Shown here: positions 7,370-15,291 of the stretch, one piece after another
How positions within the stretch are numbered: position 1 is the stretch's first letter
Layout: every line of letters starts with the position of its first letter
Assembly (NCBI RefSeq): GCF_900099925.1
Contig: NZ_FNDE01000040.1
Coordinates: 1 to 34,134, forward strand
Direction: 5' to 3'
DNA from: Aneurinibacillus thermoaerophilus
GTDB taxonomy: Bacteria > Bacillota > Bacilli > Aneurinibacillales > Aneurinibacillaceae
Length of the DNA stretch: 34,134 nt
The notes under the pieces: generated by a model
Told to the model about the DNA's origin: nothing
What the model saw: only the letters and a program-made list of their open reading frames with translations
The model's database searches: none
Program-made: the position numbers and the translations under genes

Positions 7370-8512
7370 ATGTCGGTAAGCATAAATGGATTACCGGAGC
7401 AGGCTGGCAAATTGAAAGCGAATACACCGGTACCGGGCGAGGAAAATACGGCGGAGATGTACCAGGTTTTAACTCCTGAAGGGGAGCTTCGCGAAAGTAT
7501 CGAAGGAAAAATTGATGAAGCGCTTATGCTTAGGATGTATAAGAATATGCTGCGTGTTAGAATGTTTGACCGGAAGTCCATCATCTTACAAAGACAAGGT
7601 AGGATGGGAACCTATGCGCCTTTTGAAGGTCAGGAAGCATCTCAGGTAGGAAGTGCGATGGCTTTATCGCCTCACGATTGGTTGTTTCCGACATATCGCG
7701 ATCACGCGGCAGCGATTACCCATGGCCAGATGATGTTTCGCGTCTTCTTATATTGGATGGGGCATATGGAAGGTTCCATAAGTCCGGAAGGGAAAAAGAT
7801 TATGCCTCCATGTGTTCCGATCGCTACACAAACGGTACACGCTGTTGGCACGGCTTGGGCCAGCAAGCTGAAAGGCGAACAGAGTGTAAGCATCGCTTAT
7901 TTGGGGGATGGTGCGACTTCAGAGGGGGACTTCCACGAATCGCTTAACTTTGCCGGCGTATACAAGGTTCCCGTTATTTTCTTCTGTCAAAACAACGGGT
8001 ATGCGATCAGTGTTCCCTTTGAAAAACAGTCGGCTTCGAAAACGATTGCCCAACGCGCGGATGCCTATGATATGAAAGGCGTGCGCATAGACGGCAACGA
8101 TATTTTCGCGGTTTGGCTTACTGTAAAGAAAGCGGTTGAAAGGGGAATAAAAGGCGAAGGCCCGACATTAATTGAAGCGATTACCTTCCGCTACGGAGCG
8201 CATACTACGGCGGATGATCCAAAGAAATATCGCGCCCAGGAACTTCTTTCCCGGGAATGGCGGGAGAAGCGCGATCCGCTCAAACGTCTTCAATTATTTT
8301 TGCAGAAAAAAGGTTTATGGAACGAGATCATGGAAGAGCAATGGCTGAAGGAAATCAATATTCAGATAGATGAGGAGTTAGCAAAGGCGGAGAGCTATCC
8401 GAAATCAAAGCCAGGCGATATGTTTACCCATGTTTACGCTGAGATGCCTTGGCATATTCGGGAGCAGCAAAAAGAATTGCAAAACATCCTGGATAAGGAA
8501 GGGAAGAAATGA
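7370..8512 (+). CDS. 2-oxoacid (pyruvate-type) dehydrogenase E1 component, alpha subunit
   Basis: E1 decarboxylates a 2-oxoacid with thiamine diphosphate and passes the acyl group to the lipoyl arm of E2. The 380-residue protein follows B. subtilis PdhA along its length, including the N-terminal extension (LTPEGEL), RQGRMGTYAPFEGQEASQ and the terminal segment. The thiamine diphosphate motif is GDGATSEGDFHESLNFA running to QNNGYAIS, and the phosphorylation-loop region TFRYGAHTTADDP is intact. The length fits PdhA (about 371) better than branched-chain E1 alpha (about 330). ATG 7370 has GGGAGAGGT upstream; an earlier in-frame start would precede the sigma-54 start region. The next gene overlaps its stop. 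The true substrate (pyruvate, acetoin or branched 2-oxoacid) cannot be fixed from sequence. Confidence 0.9.
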   Translation: MSVSINGLPEQAGKLKANTPVPGEENTAEMYQVLTPEGELRESIEGKIDEALMLRMYKNMLRVRMFDRKSIILQRQGRMGTYAPFEGQEASQVGSAMALSPHDWLFPTYRDHAAAITHGQMMFRVFLYWMGHMEGSISPEGKKIMPPCVPIATQTVHAVGTAWASKLKGEQSVSIAYLGDGATSEGDFHESLNFAGVYKVPVIFFCQNNGYAISVPFEKQSASKTIAQRADAYDMKGVRIDGNDIFAVWLTVKKAVERGIKGEGPTLIEAITFRYGAHTTADDPKKYRAQELLSREWREKRDPLKRLQLFLQKKGLWNEIMEEQWLKEINIQIDEELAKAESYPKSKPGDMFTHVYAEMPWHIREQQKELQNILDKEGKK

Positions 8513-9495
8513 TGAGCCGAAAACTTACAATTATTCAAGCCATAACGGAAGCGTTGGATCAGAAGCTTGCAGAAGATGAGCGCGTGATGCTTCTTGGCGA
8601 GGACATCGGGATCAATGGAGGGGTCTTTCGGGCGACGGAAGGATTAATCGAAAAATACGGCTCCGAGCGCGTTGTTGATACGCCGTTGGCTGAAGCGGGC
8701 ATTATCGGCTCAGCCATCGGGCTTGCCCTTAACGGTATGATTCCGGTGGCGGAAATACAATTTTTGGCCTTTATTTATCCTGGATTCGAGCAGATTGTTT
8801 CCCATGCTGCCCGGATGAGATACCGGACCCGCGGTCAATTCGCTGTGCCTATGGTCATTCGTACGCCTTACGGGGCAGGTATTCGCGGGCCTGAACTGCA
8901 TTCCGAAAGCGTAGAAACATTTTTTGTGCATACTCCGGGACTTAAAGTTGTTGTTCCTAGCAATCCGTACGATGCGAAAGGGTTGTTGATTTCGGCTATT
9001 GAAGACCCGGATCCGGTGATTTTCCTCGAACCTACTAAACTGTATCGTGCCTTTAAAGAAGAGGTGCCGGAAGAAATGTATCGCGTGCCGCTCGGCAAGG
9101 CAAGGGTGGTACAGGAGGGCAACGATTTGTCGATTTTTGCTTGGGGAACCATGTTGCGTGAAGCCTTACAGGCTGCGAAACGAATGGAACAGGAAAAAGG
9201 TTGGAAGTGTGAAGTCATTGATTTGCGTACCCTTTATCCTTTGGATCGCGATACGATTGTGCAATCGGTACAGAAGACTGGTCGCGCGCTCGTCGTCCAT
9301 GAAGCGCATAAAACGGCAGGGTTGGGCGCGGAGATTATCTCCATTATTAATGATGAAGCCCTCATTTATTTGAAGGCGCCCGTAAAGCGGGTAACCGGCT
9401 TCGATGTACCTGTTCCTCAATTCTGCATTGAAGATGACTACCTTCCAAATGTCGAAAGGGTTAGACAAGGAATTGTGGAAACGGTTTTGTTTTAG
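8509..9495 (+). CDS. 2-oxoacid (pyruvate-type) dehydrogenase E1 component, beta subunit
   Basis: The beta subunit completes the E1 heterotetramer and supplies part of the active site. The 328 residues are close to B. subtilis PdhB (325) and contain LLGEDIGINGGVFRATEGL, DTPLAEAGIIGSAIGLALNG, EIQFLAFIY and the C-terminal transketolase domain with EAHKTAGLGAEI. The gene overlaps the E1 alpha stop (ATGATG across TGA). The start may be 8509 or 8512; both are served by AAGGAAGG at 8495-8502. It is the second gene of the sigma-54-controlled operon. Confidence 0.92.
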   Translation: MMSRKLTIIQAITEALDQKLAEDERVMLLGEDIGINGGVFRATEGLIEKYGSERVVDTPLAEAGIIGSAIGLALNGMIPVAEIQFLAFIYPGFEQIVSHAARMRYRTRGQFAVPMVIRTPYGAGIRGPELHSESVETFFVHTPGLKVVVPSNPYDAKGLLISAIEDPDPVIFLEPTKLYRAFKEEVPEEMYRVPLGKARVVQEGNDLSIFAWGTMLREALQAAKRMEQEKGWKCEVIDLRTLYPLDRDTIVQSVQKTGRALVVHEAHKTAGLGAEIISIINDEALIYLKAPVKRVTGFDVPVPQFCIEDDYLPNVERVRQGIVETVLF

Positions 9496-9521
9496 CTGAA
9501 AGATAAATAGGGGGGAAAAGC

Positions 9522-10793
9522 ATGGTTGAATTTAAGCTTCCTGACGTAGGGGAGGGTATGCATGAAGGAGAAATTTCTAAGTGGTTGGTCAGAGAAGGGG
9601 AGCTTGTCACGCGCGATCAACCGGTTGTGGAAGTGCAAACTGATAAAGTAAATGCAGAATTAAGTTCGCCAGTAACAGGCGTTATCAAAAAAATCATGTT
9701 TTCTGAAGGAGACATCGTTGAAGTAGGAGCAACTCTTCTCATTATTGAGGAGGAAACAGAAGCTGCAGCACCGCCCGCAGCTGAATCAAAAATGCCAGCT
9801 TCTCTTGTCAAAATGAGCGAAAACCATGCCAGTCCGGCAACCGCGACGGTACATCGCGCGTTGGCTACTCCGTATGTGCGTCAGTTGGCAAGGGAAATGA
9901 AAATAGATATTGAACAGATCAGGGGAACCGGGCCTGCGGGTCGGGTTACAGAAGAAGATGTACGGCGTTTCGCTCAAGATAAGCAGAACGAAACAGTTGC
10001 AACGGTTCCAGAAAATTGGGTTGCCGTTGACGATGTGACTAAAGCGAAGCCTGCTGATAGCGTTAGAAAAGCAGTACCCAAAGAACAAGAAGCGGAGGAG
10101 CGGATTCCACTAAAGGGCATCCGTAAGAAAATTGCCGAGCATATGGTGAAATCCGTTACCATTATTCCGCATGTGACCCATATAGATGAACTGGAAATGG
10201 ATGCGTTAAAGGCATTAAGGGAGCGATTGAAGGATTATGCTGAGGAAAGAGGGATCAAACTGACGTTCCTGCCGTTCTTTATTAAGGCGGTTGTCATTGC
10301 TTTAAAGGAGTTTAGAACATTAAATGCTTCGATTGACGACGCCACGAATGAAATTGTTTTAAAGAATTACTATCATATTGGTATTGCTACAGATACGCAG
10401 GATGGCCTTCTTGTTCCTGTAATTAAGGATGCGGATCGGAAGACCATTTTCCAGCTGGCCGAGGAAATCCGTGATCTTGCTTCCCGCGCCCGGGAAGGAA
10501 AGTTGACTTTGGACGAAATTACCGGTGGTACGTTTACCATCAGCAATGTAGGCCCGATCGGCGGATTGTATGCAACTCCGATTATCAATCATCCGGAAGT
10601 CGCCATTTTAGCTTTGCATAAGATGGAACCGCGCATGGTTGTCCGGGATGCAGAAGGTGTTATTCGCATGATGATGAATATATCCTTATCGTTTGATCAT
10701 CGTCTGATCGATGGTGTTACGGCGGTGAAATTTACGAATCGGATCAGAGAATTGTTAGAAAAACCAGAACGATTATTTGCGGAGATGGTATAA
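9522..10793 (+). CDS. Dihydrolipoamide acyltransferase, E2 component
   Basis: E2 is the core of the complex and transfers the acyl group from lipoamide to CoA. The 423-residue protein has one lipoyl domain (about 2-77; lipoyl Lys42 in TDKVNAE), a hinge, the E1/E3-binding domain (115-150, ending GTGPAGRVTEEDVRRF), a second linker and the catalytic domain (about 195-423) with DHRLIDG (392-398; His393 and Asp397 catalytic). The catalytic domain resembles pyruvate dehydrogenase E2, while the lipoyl motif DKVNAE is the one usual in branched-chain E2 of Bacillus. The ATG follows GGGGGGAAAAGC. Its TAA abuts the ATG of the E3 gene with no gap. Confidence 0.93.
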   Translation: MVEFKLPDVGEGMHEGEISKWLVREGELVTRDQPVVEVQTDKVNAELSSPVTGVIKKIMFSEGDIVEVGATLLIIEEETEAAAPPAAESKMPASLVKMSENHASPATATVHRALATPYVRQLAREMKIDIEQIRGTGPAGRVTEEDVRRFAQDKQNETVATVPENWVAVDDVTKAKPADSVRKAVPKEQEAEERIPLKGIRKKIAEHMVKSVTIIPHVTHIDELEMDALKALRERLKDYAEERGIKLTFLPFFIKAVVIALKEFRTLNASIDDATNEIVLKNYYHIGIATDTQDGLLVPVIKDADRKTIFQLAEEIRDLASRAREGKLTLDEITGGTFTISNVGPIGGLYATPIINHPEVAILALHKMEPRMVVRDAEGVIRMMMNISLSFDHRLIDGVTAVKFTNRIRELLEKPERLFAEMV

Positions 10794-12224
10794 ATGGTTG
10801 TAGGAGAAGTAGCGGTAGAAACCGATGTTGTCGTCATTGGAGGGGGGCCGGGTGGATATACGGCGGCAATCCGTCTCGGACAATTAGGAAAGTCCGTTGT
10901 TCTTATTGAAAAGGATACGTTAGGCGGAGTATGTCTGAACCGCGGCTGTATTCCATCCAAGGCTCTCATTCATACGGCCGGGTACTATCATAAATTGGAC
11001 GATTTTGCCAAAATGGGGATTCGGCTTCCAGCAGACAATGTTTCCTTTGATTTACGTACTTGGCAGAATTGGAAGGAAGAGATTGTCATGCAGCTGAACA
11101 AGGGGATCGGTCATTTGTGCAAAGAGAATGGTGTCACCGTCGTCAAAGGTCATGCCATTTTTTTGTCGGATGATCGCGTAGGAGTAGAAACCGATGGAGC
11201 TTTTGAAACGTATAAGTTTGAGCAGGCGATTATTGCAACCGGTTCCAGGCCGTCTATCCCTTCGTTTCTGAAGGTGGACGGAGCGAACATTCTGGATTCC
11301 ACAGCGGCTCTGGAGCTGCGCGAAGTTCCGTCCAGCCTATCCATTATCGGCGGCGGTTATATTGGTATCGAATTGGGAATGGCGTTTGCCAAGCTGGGGT
11401 GTCAGGTTACGATTATTGAAATGGCGGAGCGGATTCTTCCCCAGGTTGCCGGCAATGTAGCAAAAGAAGTAGCCCGAAAGGCCAAGAAGCTTGGCATAGC
11501 CATTAAGACGGCGACACAGGTTGAGCAGGTGACTGTTGATGATGATCGGGTGCATCTCCGTGTTTACTCCGAAAAACACGGTTCTGAAATGATTGTGAGC
11601 GAAAAGACGCTGGTCACTATCGGCCGGGTTCCCAATACACAGGGAATCGGTTTGGAACAGGCAGGGGTTATGATAGATGAACGCGGCTATATATCGGTAG
11701 ATGTAGAGTGCCGGACAAATGTCCGCCACATATTTGCGATCGGCGACGTCACGTTAGGGCCGGCGCTGGCCCACCGGGCTTCCAAGCAAGGCGTGGTAGC
11801 TGCAGAGGTAATTGGCGGACTGCCGAGCGCCATGGATTCTCCATTTGTTCCGTACGTCATCTTCTCGGATCCGCAAGTTGCAGGAGTTGGATTGACGCGC
11901 GAGGAAGCCGAGCGGCAAGGGCGTAATGTGAAAGTGGGACAGTTCCCTTTCCGGGCCAATGGACGGGCGCTTGCTACCGATGAGCCGGACGGATTCGTGG
12001 AAGTGATTGTAGATGCGGAAAGCCATGTATTGTTAGGGATGCATGTGGTTGGTGCCGATGCTTCCAATCTTATCGGGGAGGGCGTACTGGCTCTCGAACT
12101 GGCGGCGCGAGTAGAAGATCTGGCCCTGACGATTCATCCACATCCGACCTTGACGGAAGGATGGCTGGAAGCGGCGGAGGCAGCTTTAGGACACGCTATC
12201 CATGTTGTGAATAAACTTGTATAA
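10794..12224 (+). CDS. lpdA: Dihydrolipoyl dehydrogenase, E3 component
   Basis: E3 reoxidises dihydrolipoamide with FAD and NAD+. The 476-residue flavoprotein shows the FAD-binding GGGPGGYTAAIRLGQLG (16-32), the redox disulfide GGVCLNRGC (Cys47, Cys52), the NAD-binding IIGGGYIGIELG, the FAD motif IFAIGDVT and the catalytic C-terminal HPHPTLTE (448-455). It is the last gene of the operon and starts directly after the E2 stop, with GGAG inside the E2 coding end. No obvious terminator follows in the 116 bp before yajQ. It may also serve other complexes of the cell. Confidence 0.95.
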   Translation: MVVGEVAVETDVVVIGGGPGGYTAAIRLGQLGKSVVLIEKDTLGGVCLNRGCIPSKALIHTAGYYHKLDDFAKMGIRLPADNVSFDLRTWQNWKEEIVMQLNKGIGHLCKENGVTVVKGHAIFLSDDRVGVETDGAFETYKFEQAIIATGSRPSIPSFLKVDGANILDSTAALELREVPSSLSIIGGGYIGIELGMAFAKLGCQVTIIEMAERILPQVAGNVAKEVARKAKKLGIAIKTATQVEQVTVDDDRVHLRVYSEKHGSEMIVSEKTLVTIGRVPNTQGIGLEQAGVMIDERGYISVDVECRTNVRHIFAIGDVTLGPALAHRASKQGVVAAEVIGGLPSAMDSPFVPYVIFSDPQVAGVGLTREEAERQGRNVKVGQFPFRANGRALATDEPDGFVEVIVDAESHVLLGMHVVGADASNLIGEGVLALELAARVEDLALTIHPHPTLTEGWLEAAEAALGHAIHVVNKLV

Positions 12225-12340
12225 AAAATCCCTTGCGATCGTCTCTTGAAGGGCAGAGAAGAACATTCTCATTCCCATCCGGTTGCAAAATCTGGTACGA
12301 TAAGACATAGAACCGGAAGTATATAGCAAGGAGGAAGAGA

Positions 12341-12832
12341 ATGAGCAAGGAGAACTCTTTTGATATTGTTTCCAAAGTTGATATGGCAGAGGTAACAAAC
12401 GCGATAAATCAAGCGATGCGGGAAATCGAGAACCGATATGATTTCAAAGGAAGCAAAAGTCAGATTACTTTGGAAAAGGACGAACTGGTCATTGTCTCGG
12501 ACGACGAGTTTAAGCTCGGCCAGGTAAAAGATGTGCTGAGCGGCAAGCTGGTCAAGCGTGGCATCTCGCTTAAGAACATTTCCTACGGCAAAATCGAGCC
12601 GGCTGCCGGTGGGACGGTGCGTCAGCGCGCCAAGATCGCTCAGGGCATCGACGCAGAAAATGCGAAGAAAATCAATAAGCTGATTAAAGACACCAAACTC
12701 AAAGTGAAAAGCCAGATTCAAGACGATCAGTTGCGTGTCTCAGGGAAAAGCAGGGACGATTTGCAGCAGATTATCACCATGCTAAAGGCGGCTGATTTGC
12801 CGATCGATTTGCAGTTTGTCAATTTTAGATAA
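12341..12832 (+). CDS. YajQ-family nucleotide-binding protein
   Basis: The 163-residue protein is full length for the YajQ/UPF0234 family: [18 protein letters not shown] at the start, [14 protein letters not shown] near residue 32, a central [14 protein letters not shown] and the end [11 protein letters not shown]. Members have two ferredoxin-like folds and bind nucleotides; the Xanthomonas homologue binds cyclic di-GMP and acts as a transcription co-factor. Whether this one binds c-di-GMP is not visible in the sequence. AAGGAGGAAGAG precedes the ATG, and a terminator follows the stop. Confidence 0.93.
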   Translation: MSKENSFDIVSKVDMAEVTNAINQAMREIENRYDFKGSKSQITLEKDELVIVSDDEFKLGQVKDVLSGKLVKRGISLKNISYGKIEPAAGGTVRQRAKIAQGIDAENAKKINKLIKDTKLKVKSQIQDDQLRVSGKSRDDLQQIITMLKAADLPIDLQFVNFR

Positions 12833-12841
12833 CGAGGAGAG

Positions 12842-12866
12842 CCCTGGCGTTATGGTCAGGGTTTTT
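12842..12866 (+). terminator. Intrinsic terminator after yajQ
   Basis: CCCTGGC and GTCAGGG pair (one G-U) around a short loop and are followed by TTTTTCTT, 9 bp after the yajQ stop. Confidence 0.85.
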
Positions 12867-12942
12867 CTTATCGCTTCCATTTGTTGCATGCCGGGGGTGA
12901 AACCTTTTCTTTTCACATGATTATGTCTCATAATCAGTATGA

Positions 12943-13246
12943 GGCATTCCTGGTGAGAAGGAATTAGAACAATATCGGAACGCTAAGCGGACGCTTGTTG
13001 TCGGTGTGCGCAAAGCGTTGAAATTGGATACGTCCAAGCTGGCTGCCGAGTATGCGATCCCACTTTCCACGGGCTGCAAGGGTCATTGCCATTACTGCTA
13101 TTTGCAGACAACAATGGGAAACAAGCCAAGCCGTATATCCGCTTGGATTGATTATTGCACCGCTGTACCGATTTGCCGGCTGGAAAGAAGGATATCGCGA
13201 TTTGCTGGAACAACTTGAGGCAACGCTCGCCTATTGTTTTCCATAG
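12943..13246 (+). pseudogene. splB: Decayed spore photoproduct lyase gene (splB remnant)
   Basis: SplB is a radical-SAM enzyme that repairs the UV thymine dimer of spores. Frame 1 from 12943 reads GIPGEKELEQYRNAKRTLVV, then the SplB hallmark LSTGCKGHCHYCYLQTT with the radical-SAM cysteines CxxxCxxC. At 13123-13132 the five bases AAGCC occur twice in tandem, shifting the frame. From 13136 frame 2 reads YPLGLIIAPLYRFAGWKEGY, which belongs to the C-terminal part of SplB. About 150 middle residues and both termini are missing, with an in-frame TGA just upstream of the remnant. The deletion joint is the heptamer TATCCGC (13136-13142), which fits both flanking reading frames, suggesting deletion between short direct repeats. 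No start codon or ribosome binding site remains. Confidence 0.85.
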
Positions 13247-13275
13247 GAAAAAATTGAGTATTTTACCTGAATTTC

Positions 13276-13305
13276 TTGCATTTCTTTTTTAAAGTAAGGT
13301 ATTAT
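13276..13305 (+). promoter_or_regulatory. Probable promoter of mntR
   Basis: TTGCAT (13276-13281) and TATTAT (13300-13305) are 18 nt apart, about 55 bp before the mntR start. The sequence downstream of the splB remnant therefore supplies an independent promoter. Confidence 0.55.
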
Positions 13306-13361
13306 AAAAGAATAGCGAGCTGAATGTTCGGATGAGAAGTGTGTAAGGATGGGGGAACGGA

Positions 13362-13796
13362 ATGGCAACGCCAAGCATGGAAGATTATTTAGAACGAATT
13401 TACACTCTAATTGAAGAAAAGGGATATGCGCGCGTTTCCGATATTGCGGAAGCGCTTAACGTTCATCCATCTTCAGTTACGAAAATGGTGCAAAAATTGG
13501 ATAAGAGCCAGTATTTGATATACGAGAAATACCGGGGCCTTGTGTTGACGAGCAAAGGTAAAAAAATGGGCAAACGCCTTGTGGATCGGCACACGTTACT
13601 TGAAGATTTTTTGCGCCTTATTGGTGTTTCGGAAGACGTTATTTTCGAAGATGTGGAAGGCATCGAACATCATTTAAGCTGGGATTCGATTACTTGCATT
13701 GAATGTCTTGTACAGTACTTCCAGAAAAATCCTGAGCGCATCGAAGACCTTCGTAAATTCCGCGAAGCCCAGAACGATGAAGAAGGAATAGAATAG
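13362..13796 (+). CDS. mntR: Manganese transport regulator MntR
   Basis: MntR is the DtxR-family repressor that blocks Mn2+ uptake genes when manganese is plentiful. The 144-residue protein aligns end to end with B. subtilis MntR. The winged-helix domain (about 1-60) contains [15 protein letters not shown]. All six metal ligands are in place: Asp8, Glu11, His77, Glu99, Glu102 and His103. The start ATG follows GATGGGGGAACGG, a moderate site. It lies in the same order as in Bacillus (mntR then yqhO) with its own promoter and a following terminator. Confidence 0.96.
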   Translation: MATPSMEDYLERIYTLIEEKGYARVSDIAEALNVHPSSVTKMVQKLDKSQYLIYEKYRGLVLTSKGKKMGKRLVDRHTLLEDFLRLIGVSEDVIFEDVEGIEHHLSWDSITCIECLVQYFQKNPERIEDLRKFREAQNDEEGIE

Positions 13797-13813
13797 TATA
13801 TATACCTTATGGA

Positions 13814-13848
13814 AAGGAGCGGTTGGAATGGCTGCTCCTTATTTCTTT
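13814..13848 (+). terminator. Probable terminator after mntR
   Basis: AAGGAGC (13814-13820) and GCTCCTT (13834-13840) pair across a 13-nt loop and are followed by ATTTCTTTATTGTTT. The T tract is interrupted, so termination may be partial. Confidence 0.55.
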
Positions 13849-13932
13849 ATTGTTTAGAAACTTATTTTTCCGATTCTGAAACCTGGCCCGCTGGAGTACA
13901 TTTAACATGAAAAGAGTTGAGGAGGAGAGACC

Positions 13933-14838
13933 GTGAAAAAAGTTGACGCGGTGTTTGAGGGGGGCGGGGTTAAAGGGATCGCTTTTGTAGGTGCGATCGC
14001 GGAATTTGAGCGGCAGGGATTCAGCTGGCATAGAGTGGCGGGAACTTCGGCGGGTGCTATGATTGCCACCTTGCTTGCAGCGGGATACCGGGCCGCTGAA
14101 CTGGGCGAATTAATGCGTGGATTCGATTATATGGCGCTGCAAAAAAAGCAAGGTGTGGGGAGGTTGCCACTGATCGGGCCATGGCTGAATCTTTGGATAA
14201 AGAAAGGCATTTATACGGGGGATTATTTATATAACTGGATGAAAGATTGCCTTGCTAACAAAAATATCTACACATTTGCTGATTTGCCGACGGGAATGCT
14301 CAAAGTCATTGCTTCTGACATTACGAACGGAAGTTTGCTTGTGTTACCGGATGATGCAGGAAAAATCGGGCTTGATCCTTGTTCGCTTCCGGTGGCGCTC
14401 GCTGTACGCATGAGCGCAAGCATTCCTTTTTATTTTGAGCCGGTTATTGTCAGAAATAAGAGTGTGTCGATCTATGTGGTGGACGGGGGGATTTTAAGCC
14501 GATTCCCGCTCTGGCTGTTTGAAGAAAACAGCCAGTCCGCTTATCCGACGATCGGATTTCGTCTCTCGGCCAGTTACGAGGTGAAGTCGTATAAAATTAA
14601 TGGGTTGCCTGAATACATGCACGCCATGCTCCGGACGATGATGCAGGCGCACGACCAGCGCTATGTGGAGAAGCAACACGCCGCGCGTACCGTTTTTATT
14701 CCGACCGAAGGTATATCGGCGGTCAAATTTGATTTAACCGAACAAGAGCGGGAATGGCTCTACCAATCGGGGAAACAAGCGGCGAAGCAATTCATGGTTC
14801 GCCTGCCGTCTTTGCGCATCAAAAGAAAAACCTCTTGA
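13933..14838 (+). CDS. yqhO: Patatin-like phospholipase (YqhO family)
   Basis: The 301-residue protein has the patatin Ser-Asp dyad: the oxyanion motif EGGGVKGIAF (9-18), the nucleophile elbow GTSAG (37-41, Ser39) and DGG (Asp184). It is expected to hydrolyse acyl esters of lipids; the substrate is unknown. There is no signal peptide, so it should be cytosolic or membrane-peripheral. GTG is the start, with GAGGAGGAGAGACC just upstream. Position after mntR and before convergent yqhP-yqhQ matches B. subtilis yqhO. Confidence 0.92.
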   Translation: MKKVDAVFEGGGVKGIAFVGAIAEFERQGFSWHRVAGTSAGAMIATLLAAGYRAAELGELMRGFDYMALQKKQGVGRLPLIGPWLNLWIKKGIYTGDYLYNWMKDCLANKNIYTFADLPTGMLKVIASDITNGSLLVLPDDAGKIGLDPCSLPVALAVRMSASIPFYFEPVIVRNKSVSIYVVDGGILSRFPLWLFEENSQSAYPTIGFRLSASYEVKSYKINGLPEYMHAMLRTMMQAHDQRYVEKQHAARTVFIPTEGISAVKFDLTEQEREWLYQSGKQAAKQFMVRLPSLRIKRKTS

Positions 14839-14866
14839 GCTTGCTCAAGAGGTTTTGGTTTTTTTA
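14827..14866. terminator. Bidirectional terminator between yqhO and yqhP
   Basis: AAAACCTCTTGAG and CTCAAGAGGTTTT form a 13-bp stem with a CTTG loop, followed by GGTTTTTTT on the plus strand and A-rich on the other side. The yqhO stop codon lies inside the left arm and the yqhP stop inside the right arm, so it can serve both converging genes. Confidence 0.88.
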
Positions 14867-15249
14867 TTCGTTTTCTGTTTGTTTTTTTTTCCTTCGATGA
14901 CCCGGAAAGGATTATCTCGACGCAGAGAAGGCTTAAGGCGGCTCATTTTCCGAAGTTTTAAAGGGGAGGGCATAGAAACTGAAGCATGCTGTCCTGGTTG
15001 TTTTAACTTATTGCGTCGTTTTTGTTGGCGCAGCGCTTTCTGGTATCCCTTATCCGTTGGAGCCCCCGTGAACCCTGTCCCGCGCGAGAGGAGCAGACGG
15101 TTTACCAGAAAATACATCACTCCGGCGATTACCGCGAAAACGAGAATGGACTTGAACAGACCCCAAGGATTGTTGTAAAGCTGAGTGGCCAATCCGACTC
15201 CGACAAGGGCAAGCAACACAACTGTGAAGATCTGAGACTTCCGCGACAC
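14845..15249 (-). CDS. yqhP: SA1362-family membrane protein (YqhP-like)
   Basis: The 134-residue protein has two N-terminal membrane helices (about 7-25 and 33-51) and a long, very basic, lysine/arginine-rich tail. This layout, and the position between yqhO and yqhQ, match the SA1362/YqhP family of unknown function. The GTG start has GAGGTGTTAGG upstream. The tail is expected to lie in the cytoplasm and could touch nucleic acid or acidic lipid, but that is only inference. Confidence 0.85.
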   Translation of the reverse strand: MSRKSQIFTVVLLALVGVGLATQLYNNPWGLFKSILVFAVIAGVMYFLVNRLLLSRGTGFTGAPTDKGYQKALRQQKRRNKLKQPGQHASVSMPSPLKLRKMSRLKPSLRRDNPFRVIEGKKNKQKTNKKTKTS

Positions 15250-15291
15250 CCTAACACCTCATTTCGTATTGGATTACGATATGTTAGAAAG

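Noticed and set aside
13006-13218. Intact 70-residue radical-SAM mini-protein
   Set aside because: It carries the SplB cysteine motif but loses the SplB frame after the duplicated AAGCC. It lacks a ribosome binding site and the downstream SplB sequence continues in another frame, so it is a pseudogene piece.
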